Shown here one piece after another: positions 37,385 to 45,800 of a stretch of 64,000 nucleotides of DNA (positions are counted from its first letter, which is position 1; each line of letters opens with the position of its first letter). Where the stretch lies: contig CAKQGN010000002.1 in NCBI GenBank assembly GCA_934233745.1, positions 1-64,000 of the forward strand. Reading direction: 5' to 3'. Source of the stretch: an uncultured Clostridia bacterium. Lineage in GTDB: Bacteria > Bacillota > Clostridia > Christensenellales > CAG-917. Made by a program: the position numbers and the translations under genes. Under the pieces are notes generated by a model. That model made no database searches. It worked only from the letters and a program-made list of their open reading frames with translations, and was not told the DNA's origin.

Positions 37385-38257
37385 ATGAAGAAATCAATAG
37401 AAACACAGGCTTCGTCCGTTGATCTTGCGGTAGAAAAGGCGTTGGTGGAGCTGGGTGTATCAAAAGATAAAGTCGACGTCGAGGTTATTTCAAAGGGAGG
37501 ACTTTTTGCAAAAGCAAAAGTCAGAGTCACCCTAAAGGATTCCGTCGCCGACAAGATGGCGGAGTTTTTCAACGGCACGCTCTCTCGTATGGGGCTTGTG
37601 TCCCGCGCGACGGTTGAGGATAAAAACGGCACGCTTTATATCACCATAAGCGGTGACGACAGCGGCGTTGCAATAGGTTATAGAGGCGAGGCTCTGGACG
37701 CGTTTCAGTATCTTGCGCTTACCTTCCTCAACGAGCAGAAGTGCGATTTCAAAAAGGTGGTTGTCGATTGTGAAAACTACCGTGAAAAACGCAGAGAAAC
37801 ACTCACCGCGCTTGCCCTCAAACTCGCGCAAAAGGCGGTACGTTTGCAAAGAAAAATCGCACTCGAACCCATGAATCCGTTTGAAAGACGCATCATGCAC
37901 AGTGCGCTTGCCGACAGCGATATCGCAGAAACCACAAGCGAGGGAGAAGAACCCAATCGTTATATCGTCATCATCCCCAAGGGAGTTGAGTTGAAAGACC
38001 AGCGTCCTCTCAAAAACGGGGAGAGAGAGCCGAGAAAAGACGGCAAGAGAGATCGCAGGGATTCAAGAAAAGGCGATCGCAAGGACAATAGAGGCAGACA
38101 AGATACACGCGAACGCAAATCAAGAGAAGAAGAAGTCGAAGCTCCGGACGGAAGAGTGTATCGCGGATACTACACCGAGCAATACGATTTCGTAAAACCC
38201 GTTGCGCAAGCAGGTCCGCCCAAATTCAAGAGTTTCGGCGGCAAAAAGAAGTTCTGA
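37385..38257 (+). CDS. jag: RNA-binding protein Jag (KhpB, SpoIIIJ-associated)
   Basis: The 290 residues comprise a Jag N-terminal domain (about 1-55), a KH domain with IGYRGEALDAFQYL (about 99-112) and an R3H domain with NYREKRRETL and FERRIMHSAL (about 135-205), then a long K/R/D-rich low-complexity tail. Jag/KhpB binds RNA and helps control cell elongation and division in other Bacillota. Encoded next to yidC as usual. AGGAG precedes the ATG. Confidence 0.94.
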   Translation: MKKSIETQASSVDLAVEKALVELGVSKDKVDVEVISKGGLFAKAKVRVTLKDSVADKMAEFFNGTLSRMGLVSRATVEDKNGTLYITISGDDSGVAIGYRGEALDAFQYLALTFLNEQKCDFKKVVVDCENYREKRRETLTALALKLAQKAVRLQRKIALEPMNPFERRIMHSALADSDIAETTSEGEEPNRYIVIIPKGVELKDQRPLKNGEREPRKDGKRDRRDSRKGDRKDNRGRQDTRERKSREEEVEAPDGRVYRGYYTEQYDFVKPVAQAGPPKFKSFGGKKKF

Positions 38258-38279
38258 AACATTCCGAAAGGAAACAAAA

Positions 38280-39656
38280 ATGAGTACGATAGCGGCAATT
38301 TCATCACCGATAGGTGCAGGTGGTATCGGCATAGTGCGTGTGTCCGGAGAGGACGCGCTTCGCATCGCCGATGCCATTTTCTCTTTTTCTCGAAAAAACA
38401 CCTTGCAAGGCGTTTTGCCCGAATGCAAAAAAAACGACGTGGCGAGCGAAAAGAAAGGATTGCGACAGGAATGGAAACCGCTTTATATGAACTTCGGCAC
38501 GTTTGACGCGGGCGAGTTTTGCGACAAAGGTTATGCGGTATATTTCCCGGCAGGACGCTCGTACACGGGTGAGGATACGGTCGAGTTCTATTTGCACGGC
38601 GGCGTTCGTATTATGCAAGGCGCACTCGATGCGCTCTTAAAAAACGGCGCGGTGATGGCAAAGAACGGCGAGTTCACAAAGCGTGCGTTTTTGAACGGAA
38701 GATTGTCGCTTGCCGACGCAGAGGGCGTCATCGATATGATAAACGCCGAAAGCGTTGCGGGCGTCAAGGCGGCGTACAGGCTTATGCAAGGCAACGTGTC
38801 AAAGTGTATCGACCTCATTTTGGAAAAGCTCGGCACACTCATTGCGACGCTTGAAGCAACCCTCGATTATCCCGACGAAATGGAAGACGAGGTTTTGCCT
38901 ACGTTGTCGGATTCCATAGAGGAAATCCTTGACGACGTAAACAAACTCATTGCCACCGCAAAAAGCGGACGCATAGCAAAGCACGGTATAAACGTTGCGC
39001 TTGCGGGCAATCCGAACGTCGGCAAATCCTCCCTTATGAATGCGCTCTTAAAAGAGGATAGGGCAATCGTCACCGACGTTGCAGGCACGACAAGAGATAC
39101 CGTAGAGGATAGTTTCGAGTGTGACGGCGTGAAGATAAATCTTGTCGATACCGCAGGCATACGAGAGAGTGACGATGTTGTCGAATCAAAGGGTATAGAG
39201 CGAGCAAAGCGCGCTTTTGAAGGCGCAGACGTCATATTGCATGTTGTAGATACAACGGCAAAAGACGATACGCAATGGGACTTTTCGGGAAAGACCGTGT
39301 TTGAAGTTTACAACAAGTGCGATGTGTCGCATTTCGACAAAAAGTGCAACAAAAACGAATTTGAAATAAGCGCAAAGACGGGTGAGGGCGTTGACAAACT
39401 TGCGCACGCCATTGCAAATTTGTACAAACAAAACAAGATCGGCAACGGCGAGATAATCACGTCGGAAAGGCACGTATCGGCACTTTATGAGGCGAAAACG
39501 GCACTTGAATGTGCGATTGCGTCGCTTGACGATACAATCGACTGCACACTCATAGATTTGAGAAGAGCGTACGACGCACTTGGCGAGATAACGGGCAAGA
39601 CCGCAACGCAAGATGTTGTCAACAGCATTTTTTCAAAATTCTGCGTCGGGAAATAA
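38280..39656 (+). CDS. mnmE: tRNA modification GTPase MnmE
   Basis: With MnmG it adds the cm/cmnm group to U34 of some tRNAs. The 458-residue protein has an N-terminal folate-binding domain, a helical domain carrying the G domain with G1 GNPNVGKS (about 242-249), DTAGIR (G3) and NKCD (G4), and the C-terminal FCVGK motif (CxGK) that carries the key cysteine. The ATG at 38280 is placed by AAAGGAAAC upstream; earlier in-frame starts lie inside jag. Confidence 0.97.
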   Translation: MSTIAAISSPIGAGGIGIVRVSGEDALRIADAIFSFSRKNTLQGVLPECKKNDVASEKKGLRQEWKPLYMNFGTFDAGEFCDKGYAVYFPAGRSYTGEDTVEFYLHGGVRIMQGALDALLKNGAVMAKNGEFTKRAFLNGRLSLADAEGVIDMINAESVAGVKAAYRLMQGNVSKCIDLILEKLGTLIATLEATLDYPDEMEDEVLPTLSDSIEEILDDVNKLIATAKSGRIAKHGINVALAGNPNVGKSSLMNALLKEDRAIVTDVAGTTRDTVEDSFECDGVKINLVDTAGIRESDDVVESKGIERAKRAFEGADVILHVVDTTAKDDTQWDFSGKTVFEVYNKCDVSHFDKKCNKNEFEISAKTGEGVDKLAHAIANLYKQNKIGNGEIITSERHVSALYEAKTALECAIASLDDTIDCTLIDLRRAYDALGEITGKTATQDVVNSIFSKFCVGK

Positions 39657-39765
39657 TCCGATTTGCACTCGATTCTAAAAGAAAATCCAATATATAAATA
39701 TCAACAACTATTATATAAAACTCAAAAATGTTCGCGGTGAACGCAAAATCAAAAGAAGATAAAAG

Positions 39766-41598
39766 ATGAAACAATTTGACGTTGTTGTCATAGGCGGCGG
39801 ACACGCCGGTGTCGAAGCCGCGCTTGCAAGCGCAAGACTCAATAAAAAAACACTGATGCTGTGCCTCGATTACGGCACGGTTTCTTTGATGCCGTGCAAT
39901 CCCGCAATAGGCGGTACGGCAAAAGGACATCTTGTAAAAGAGGTGGACGCACTCGGCGGTCAAATGGGACTTTCCGCGGATAAAGCCTTGTTGCAAATCA
40001 AAACGCTCAATTCGGCAAAAGGCCCTGCGGTGTTCTCCTTGCGCGGTCAGGAGGACAAAAAGCTGTATCACGAAATCATGCTCGACATCGTGAAAAACAC
40101 GTCGAACCTTACGGTGCTTGACAAAGAGGCGAGCGAGGTCGTTGCAAAAGACGGAAAGGTCGGTGCGGTCATTGCAACCGACGGCGAAGAATACGCATGC
40201 AATGCCGTTGTGCTTGCAACGGGAGTATATCTCAACGGCGCAATCATCATCGGCGATTATGTGAAAAAGAGCGGACCGAGCGGATTCAGGGCGGCGGACA
40301 AACTCACCGACAGCCTTGTCAAACTCGGCGTGCCTATGCGCAGATTCAAGACGGGTACGCCTGCAAGAATTTACCGCGACAGCATAGACTTTTCCAAAAT
40401 GGAAATACAGCTCGGTGATGACAGCGACAGATTTTCCTTTATGTCACCGCACTCGACTTTTGTCGAAGAGCCGTGCTATCTCACCTATACAAACGATAAA
40501 ACCCACAAAATCATTCTCGACAATATCCACAGGAGTCCCCTTTACAACGGCACGATTTTGTCTGTCGGGCCACGTTATTGCCCGTCAATCGAAACCAAGG
40601 TTATGAGATTCAAGGACAAAGAACGTCATCAGATTTTTGTGGAGCCCGAAGGCGCAAACAGCGAAGAAATGTATATTCAGGGTATGTCGACATCTTTGCC
40701 TCACGACGTGCAGGAAAAGATGTATCGTACGTTGCCCGGGCTTGAAAACTGCAGATTTGCGAAATACGGCTATGCGATAGAATACGATTGCCTTGATCCG
40801 CTCGGGATGTATCCGTCGCTTGAAAGCAAAACTATCGAGGGCTTGTTTTCGGCAGGGCAGATGAACGGCAGCAGCGGCTATGAAGAGGCGGCGGCGCAAG
40901 GGCTTATTGCCGGCATAAACGCCGCGCGAAAGATAGATGGGAAAGAGCCGCTTGTTTTGGGCAGAGACCAAGCATATATCGGCGTGCTTATAGACGATCT
41001 TGTGACAAAAGGCACAAACGAGCCGTATCGTATGATGACAGCGCGTGCCGAGCATCGCATTATGCTCCGCCAAGACAACGCGGATATGCGACTCACTCCA
41101 ATCGGTAGGGAAATAGGACTCGTAGACGACGCTCGCTATGCTCGCTACCTTGAAAAGAAGGCGATGATTGAAAATGTGCTTGCCTTATCTCAAAAAACGA
41201 TGCCGAGAGGAAAAGTCGAATCGCTGTTCAATCGCCTCGGGGAAGAAGTGCCGCAAAAAACACCCACGCTCGGAGAAATTTGCAGACGTCCGTGCGTTAC
41301 ATACAAGGACGTAAAAGAGTTTGTAGATTTCCCTTGTGACGACGAGGCTCTTTCGGCAGCTGTCGTGGAACTCAAATACGAGGGCTATCTCAAAAAGGAG
41401 CAAGCCGCAGTCAACGAGCAAAAACGCCTTGAAAGCAAGATTATCCCCAAAGATTTCGATTATGATTCGATAAAGGCTCTGCGTATAGAGGCAAGACAAA
41501 AACTCTCTCAAATCCGTCCGCTCAATCTCGGACAGGCCTCGCGCATCTCGGGAGTATCGCCTGCAGACATTGCGGTGCTGATTGTTGCATTGCGCTAA
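39766..41598 (+). CDS. mnmG: tRNA uridine 5-carboxymethylaminomethyl synthase MnmG (GidA)
   Basis: This is the FAD-dependent partner of MnmE. The 610 residues start with the dinucleotide fold VVVIGGGHAGVEAALA, then show PCNPAIGG, FSLRGQEDKKLYH, TGTFL-like TGVYL, FKTGTPARI, GYEEAAAQGLIAGINA and the C-terminal helical domain with SGVSPADIA. Separated from mnmE by 109 nt, in which no promoter is obvious. The gene ends before a strong terminator, and rsmG, its usual downstream neighbour, is elsewhere. Confidence 0.97.
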   Translation: MKQFDVVVIGGGHAGVEAALASARLNKKTLMLCLDYGTVSLMPCNPAIGGTAKGHLVKEVDALGGQMGLSADKALLQIKTLNSAKGPAVFSLRGQEDKKLYHEIMLDIVKNTSNLTVLDKEASEVVAKDGKVGAVIATDGEEYACNAVVLATGVYLNGAIIIGDYVKKSGPSGFRAADKLTDSLVKLGVPMRRFKTGTPARIYRDSIDFSKMEIQLGDDSDRFSFMSPHSTFVEEPCYLTYTNDKTHKIILDNIHRSPLYNGTILSVGPRYCPSIETKVMRFKDKERHQIFVEPEGANSEEMYIQGMSTSLPHDVQEKMYRTLPGLENCRFAKYGYAIEYDCLDPLGMYPSLESKTIEGLFSAGQMNGSSGYEEAAAQGLIAGINAARKIDGKEPLVLGRDQAYIGVLIDDLVTKGTNEPYRMMTARAEHRIMLRQDNADMRLTPIGREIGLVDDARYARYLEKKAMIENVLALSQKTMPRGKVESLFNRLGEEVPQKTPTLGEICRRPCVTYKDVKEFVDFPCDDEALSAAVVELKYEGYLKKEQAAVNEQKRLESKIIPKDFDYDSIKALRIEARQKLSQIRPLNLGQASRISGVSPADIAVLIVALR

Positions 41599-41641
41599 AA
41601 GACACGCCCAAACAGCCTTATATCTGAAAACTTGAAAAAAC

Positions 41642-41676
41642 AAAACGCTTGCAACCGTACGGAGCAAGCGTTTTTT
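41642..41676 (+). terminator. mnmG (rpmH operon) terminator
   Basis: AAAACGCTTGC (41642-41652) pairs with GCAAGCG plus T6 (41664-41676). Confidence 0.9.
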
Positions 41677-42000
41677 GTGTCCGCTGTCCCTTTCGGACAA
41701 AAGACACAAAATCTGCCGGTAAAAATTTCTCCGCAAAAAATCTGTGCGGTTAGATTATCGAAATTTTTAATACTATTTTAAGCAAAATTTTCAAAAAAAC
41801 ACAATTCGCCCGTTTAGAATACCGTTTTCGTTTCAAACGGTGTTCTGACACTTGTTCGATAACGTAAAAATTGCAACTTTTTCGCATTTTGCAAACTACA
41901 AAATCTACATTTTCTGCAAAAATTGTTAATTTTGTTTTTCACTTTTGTAAAGAATTTTGCAAAAAAATTTAAAAAAATCAAAAAAAGTTACAAAAAACCC

Positions 42001-42029
42001 TTGACGAACCAATTTTTCGGTGCTAATAT
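42001..42029 (+). promoter_or_regulatory. strong orphan promoter
   Basis: TTGACG (42001-42006), 17-nt spacer, TAATAT (42024-42029). The preceding 60 bases are A-tract-rich like an UP element. No coding start with a ribosome binding site follows. The transcript would run into long-hairpin elements E2 and E3. Confidence 0.6.
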
Positions 42030-42131
42030 GTCAATGTAATCAAGAGACAACAGATTACAAATCAAACAGCTCATAATTTTCCCCCTTATCATAGCAAGCG
42101 GCTTTGGGTGTTCACCCGAGGTCGTTTGCGC

Positions 42132-42258
42132 TTTTATGTCGCCAAACGGCGAACAACTGCGTTAACACCCGTCCGCTCCAAAATCACGTACCATAAGTAC
42201 GTTGGGTTTTGTTTCGGACGGGTGTTGCCTTGTTCTTCATCCGTTTGGCGACATAAAA
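42132..42258 (+). repeat. long-hairpin element E2
   Basis: Outer stem of 18 bp, TTTTATGTCGCCAAACGG (42132-42149) / 42241-42258, fully different from E1. Conserved strands CGAACAACTGCGTT and GCCTTGTTCTTCAT. Inner stem of 12 bp, AACACCCGTCCG (42164-42175) / 42215-42226. Apical AAAA/TTTT and ACGTAC/GTACGT. Confidence 0.85.
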
Positions 42259-42265
42259 CTTTTGC

Positions 42266-42370
42266 CTTCAAACTTTGTCAACGCCCCTCTTACACCAACT
42301 CACGTACACATGAGTACGCTAGGGTTGCTGTCCGAGGGGCGTTTTCTCGCTCTTCATCCAATTGCTCAAA
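42266..42370 (+). repeat. long-hairpin element E3, left outer arm lost
   Basis: Inner stem AACGCCCCTC (42280-42289) / GAGGGGCGTT (42334-42343), apical CAAC/GTTG and ACGTAC/GTACG(C), right conserved strand TTCTCGCTCTTCAT (42344-42357). The right outer arm CCAATTGCTCAAA has no partner: the left side joins directly to the end of E2. Confidence 0.75.
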
Positions 42371-42383
42371 CTACGCATAGGCA

Positions 42384-42525
42384 ACGACAACACGCAAGTG
42401 TGCATTGTCGAGAGCCTCGCTTGTTTTCGCAATTACTACCGCGCAGAAAATCTTTGCTATCAGTTCGAGCAGGGACAAAAACTCTTGCTGCAATTTCGCA
42501 AGATTGTCTGCTTGGTGGGTGCGCC
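42384..42525 (+). repeat. repeat module (complete copy)
   Basis: About 140 bases with CGCGCAGAAAATCTTTGCT, GTTCGAGCAGGGACAAAAAC and CAAGATTGTCTGCTTGGTG. Related copies: 32489-32571 (same direction) and 35077-35200 (reverse), plus a fragment at about 34936. Function unknown. Confidence 0.65.
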
Positions 42526-42544
42526 TTTGGCGCAAGCGGAAGAA

Positions 42545-42868
42545 ACGTACACTTATTCATAGCGTTCTTATACACGGAATGTGCTTATTCGAAGTGCGAG
42601 CCGCAAGGCGGCGAGAATATGAGCGCCGAGCTTGACGAAAAAGCACAAGCGACTGCGCCGTGTTGTTGCGTAGCTGGCGCACAAAGCGCAGTGACATAAC
42701 AAGGGGACGATACTTATTTATGCGAGTGCCGACTGTCTCCCCCGCGAACGGCGGATAATCTTGTAGAGAATTGTCCTTATTTGAGTGGCGGGAGAAAAGC
42801 CCGAAAGGGAAAGAGGGGGCACATCTAATTTAAGTTACACGACGCAACACTCTTGTAGAGGAAGAATC
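42545..42868 (+). repeat. composite repeat R4
   Basis: R backbone without the TGATAT array: ACTTATTCATAGCGTTCTTA, GAGCCGCAAGGCGGCGAG, TGCGAGTGCCGACTGTCTCC, a variable hairpin GCCCGAAAGGG where R2 has CCGGCGTGTCCGG, ending CTCTTGTAGAGGAAGAA. Directly followed by R5. Confidence 0.8.
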
Positions 42869-42871
42869 TTC

Positions 42872-43203
42872 ACTTATTCAGGGCGTACTTATAAACGGAA
42901 TGTGCTTATTCGAAGTGCGAGCCGCAACGGCGGCGAGAATATGAGCGCCGAGCTTGAGAAAAAGTACAAGCGACTGCGCCGTGTTGTTGCGTAGCTGGCG
43001 CACAAAGCGCAGTGACATAACAAGGGGACGATACTTATTTATGCGAGTGCCGATTGTCTCCCCCGCGAACGACGGATAATATTGTAGAAAATTGCCCCTA
43101 TTTGAGTGGCGGGAGAAATACCGGCGTGTCCGGAAAGAGGGGGTTCATCTAATTAAGAGTTCACGCTGTTCAACTCTAGTAGAGGACGAACCAAACACAA
43201 ACA
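42872..43203 (+). repeat. composite repeat R5
   Basis: Second tandem copy of the backbone, about 330 bases, ACTTATTCAGGGCGTACTTA to TCTAGTAGAGGACGAACC. Most of the middle is nearly identical to R4, including the stretch with GACTGCGCCGTGTTGTTGCG, so one of the two is probably a recent duplicate. Confidence 0.8.
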
Positions 43204-43208
43204 AGTGG

Positions 43209-44561
43209 TTAGGTTTGAAAAATGCGCTTTATGTCGTCAAATATGGCGGTGGGAGATGATGAAAAACACTCGTATGTGACGCGAATGTAAGGTTCTGTTC
43301 CGCTGGGGCGGACAATGAGTCTGCCCGAATTGGAATAGAGGGAGTTTGTTTCGGTTATTTTTTCCTGAAAAGCACTGCTTGCGAGTGTTTCTCTCGGATT
43401 GTCGGTGCGGATATTTAATTCGAGCATAGGATAGGGGGTGAATTTCGGGAGGCTTCCGATTGTGCGTTTCACTTCGAGCAACGATAGAGCGGTGACAATA
43501 CCGTCGCCGGTGTTTTCTTTGTCCAGCATAAGAATATGACCGCTTTTTTCTCCGCCGAGTAGACAGCCGTGCGCCAAAAGGCAGTCCAGAACATTTTTAT
43601 CTCCGACATCCGAGCGAACGAGAGCGATGTTTTGATAGGCAAGTTCGCGTTGGAGTTTGGTGTTGGACAACACCGTGCCCACGATAAACCGTTTTTTAAG
43701 TTTTCCTTGCAGCCGATAGAGAGTGGAAAGGGCAAGAAGCATAGCGTCCCCGTCATAAATTTTTCCGTTTACAACGGCGATAACTCTATCTCCGTCCCCA
43801 TCGAAAGCGAAACCGATTTCGTCTTTTTTTACGCGTGCGACAAACTTTTCAATGTGAGTCGAACCGCAATCGACGTTGACTTTTTCGCCGTCGCGAACGT
43901 TGTGTTCGGCGCAAACGATTGCCCCGAGCGAAAGAAAAATCGCAGGGGCTAACGTTGCAAAACATCCGTATGCGCAATCAAGGCGTATTTTTATGCCGTC
44001 GAATCTCGGAAACATGCTCTTGATGTGTTTTGCATACAAAAATTCTGCCCCGTCCACAATGCGAATGCGGTGATTCTGCTCGGAAATCGTGATTTTCAAA
44101 TCGCTGAGTCGTTCGTCCTCGGTGAGAGTGTCGGCGCATATGTCAACAATCGACAGTGGCGGCAGGGACGGATTGTTTTTCAGCTCGACCAGTTTTTTAT
44201 CAAGCAAAAGTTCCTCTTCTTTTGATAGCTTTTTTCCGTTTTTTCCAAAAACTTTGAGTCCGTTGAATTCCGGCGCATTGTGCGAGGCGGTAATCATCAC
44301 GGCAAAATCGGCCTTTTGCGTTTGCGCGGTATAAGCAAGTGCGGGAGTGGGCAAGATCCCGGCAAGCCAAATTTGCGCCGCACCTTCCAGAAGACCTTTG
44401 CACAACTGTTTTTCAATGTCTTTGGAATGTGTGCGCACATCGCGCGCCACGATTATTTTCGCATTGGTTTGTGAAAGAGCCTTGCCCAAAAGGAAGGGGA
44501 TTTGATTGTCCAAAAGATAGTCTGCTTTTTGTCTGATGCCGTCTGTTCCGAAGTATTGCAT
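43209..44561 (-). CDS. glmM: phosphoglucosamine mutase (alpha-phosphohexomutase)
   Basis: It converts glucosamine-6-phosphate to the 1-phosphate for cell-wall UDP-GlcNAc. The 450-residue protein starts MQYFGTDGIRQKA, the GlmM-type start, has the catalytic serine loop ITASHN, the metal loop DGDGDR, the sugar loop GEKSGH and the phosphate-binding RPSGTEP. A phosphomannomutase role cannot be excluded, as the serine loop reads TASHN rather than the SASHN more usual in GlmM. Start at 44561: a TATATT box (44569-44574) lies 7 nt upstream with no ribosome binding site, so probably leaderless. Confidence 0.85.
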   Translation of the reverse strand: MQYFGTDGIRQKADYLLDNQIPFLLGKALSQTNAKIIVARDVRTHSKDIEKQLCKGLLEGAAQIWLAGILPTPALAYTAQTQKADFAVMITASHNAPEFNGLKVFGKNGKKLSKEEELLLDKKLVELKNNPSLPPLSIVDICADTLTEDERLSDLKITISEQNHRIRIVDGAEFLYAKHIKSMFPRFDGIKIRLDCAYGCFATLAPAIFLSLGAIVCAEHNVRDGEKVNVDCGSTHIEKFVARVKKDEIGFAFDGDGDRVIAVVNGKIYDGDAMLLALSTLYRLQGKLKKRFIVGTVLSNTKLQRELAYQNIALVRSDVGDKNVLDCLLAHGCLLGGEKSGHILMLDKENTGDGIVTALSLLEVKRTIGSLPKFTPYPMLELNIRTDNPRETLASSAFQEKITETNSLYSNSGRLIVRPSGTEPYIRVTYECFSSSPTAIFDDIKRIFQT

Positions 44562-44654
44562 ACAAATCAATATATGACAATAAAAGCAAGACGGATTGGG
44601 AAAAAATAAGATTTCGTGCCCTATTTTGACAAAAAAAGAAGAAAAGAATTTAGC

Positions 44655-44692
44655 AAAAAGTTTATTGCGACAAGCCGTTTGCCGCAATAAAC
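44655..44692 (-). terminator. trxB terminator
   Basis: On the minus strand, GTTTATTGCG (44692-44683) and CGCAATAAAC (44669-44660) form a 10-bp stem, followed by T5. Confidence 0.8.
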
Positions 44693-44703
44693 CGTCAAGA
44701 AAA

Positions 44704-45612
44704 TCAAAATTGTACGGAGAGATTTTTTATAATATCGTCGGCGGCGATTGCTCCGTCTGCGCATGCCGTTACGACCTGGCGGAGAGTTTTTTCTCTCACG
44801 TCTCCGACAGCATAAACGCCCTCTATGTTCGTGCGCATAACATCGTCTGTTTCGATATATCCCGACTCGGTTTTTTTGACGTTTTCAAACAGTTGAGAAT
44901 TGGGAATCTGACCTATTGCGACAAACACTCCGTCAACCGAAACGGTTGTTAAAGTGTCGTTTTTGACATTTTTAAGTGTCATTTGAGCGATTTTATCCTT
45001 TCCGTGCAAACTTTCCACAACGTTGTCCCAAAGTATGGAAACATTGCTTTTTTCAAGTCTGTCGCAAAGAATTTTGTCGGCGCGAAGAGCATCTCGTCTA
45101 TGCACGAGATAGACCTTGTTCGCAAGTTTTTCAAGATAGAGCGCGTCCTCTGCCGCCGTGTTGCCTCCGCCGATTACGGCAACCGTTTTACCCTTAAAAA
45201 ACGCGCCGTCGCACGTTGCGCAATAGCTTACGCCTTTGCCTATAAAGTTTTCTTCTCCGACAACGCCCAACTTCCTTGAACTTGCGCCGCTTGCGATGAC
45301 AATCGTTTTGCTTTGAAGTTCTTTGCCGCTTGCAAGAGAAATGCTTTTAACGTCGCCCTCAAGCGTTAGGGATGTGATTTTGTCAAAGACAAATTCCGCA
45401 CCGAAAGAGGCGCATTGATTCATCATAGTATAGCAAAGGTCGAAGCCGCTTGTTGACAGAATGCCGGGGAAGTTCTGAATATCCGCAGCCGTTTGAGCTT
45501 GTCCGCCAACGCTGTTTGCCTCGATAATTGCGGTTTTCAGACCGCCCCTTGTTGCGTAAATGCCGGTACAAAGCCCCGCCGGGCCTGCGCCGATAATGAT
45601 TGTGTCGTACAT
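44704..45612 (-). CDS. trxB: thioredoxin reductase
   Basis: TrxB is an FAD/NADPH enzyme that keeps thioredoxin reduced. The 302-residue protein begins with the FAD motif TIIIGAGPAGLCTGIYATRGG, has the redox-active CATC (in YCATCDGAFF), the NADPH motif VIGGGNTAAEDAL and the C-terminal FAD contact GVYAVGDVREK. GAGGTG lies 6-11 nt upstream of the ATG. Divergent from asnS; glmM follows it on the same strand behind a terminator. Confidence 0.96.
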   Translation of the reverse strand: MYDTIIIGAGPAGLCTGIYATRGGLKTAIIEANSVGGQAQTAADIQNFPGILSTSGFDLCYTMMNQCASFGAEFVFDKITSLTLEGDVKSISLASGKELQSKTIVIASGASSRKLGVVGEENFIGKGVSYCATCDGAFFKGKTVAVIGGGNTAAEDALYLEKLANKVYLVHRRDALRADKILCDRLEKSNVSILWDNVVESLHGKDKIAQMTLKNVKNDTLTTVSVDGVFVAIGQIPNSQLFENVKKTESGYIETDDVMRTNIEGVYAVGDVREKTLRQVVTACADGAIAADDIIKNLSVQF

Positions 45613-45800
45613 AATTCACCTCAAAAATCATTATAAATGAGTTGAAGATTTGCGTCAATACGGTGATGATTTTTATGTAAATTGTTAAAAACAGGAGGAA
45701 AATTTTTAGGTTTGCGACTTTGCGCGCGCACAAACGCGCAAAAATTACTTTACAAATAACTTATCGGCTTATATAATTATTAAACATAATGAGGTAACTT

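Larger units (their letters stand above)
41599..43208. other. mnmG-glmM gap: A+T-rich stretch, orphan promoter, structured repeats
   Basis: 1610 bases without a gene: the mnmG terminator (41642-41676), a very A+T-rich stretch (about 41700-42000), an orphan promoter (42001-42029), long-hairpin elements E2 and E3 (42132-42370), a repeat module (42384-42525) and two tandem composite repeats R4 and R5 (42545-43203). It is the largest block of non-coding elements here besides the origin. Confidence 0.8.

Noticed and set aside
42030..42200. rRNA operon behind the strong promoter at 42001
   Set aside because: No 16S, 23S or tRNA sequence follows; the region turns into hairpin elements and repeats.
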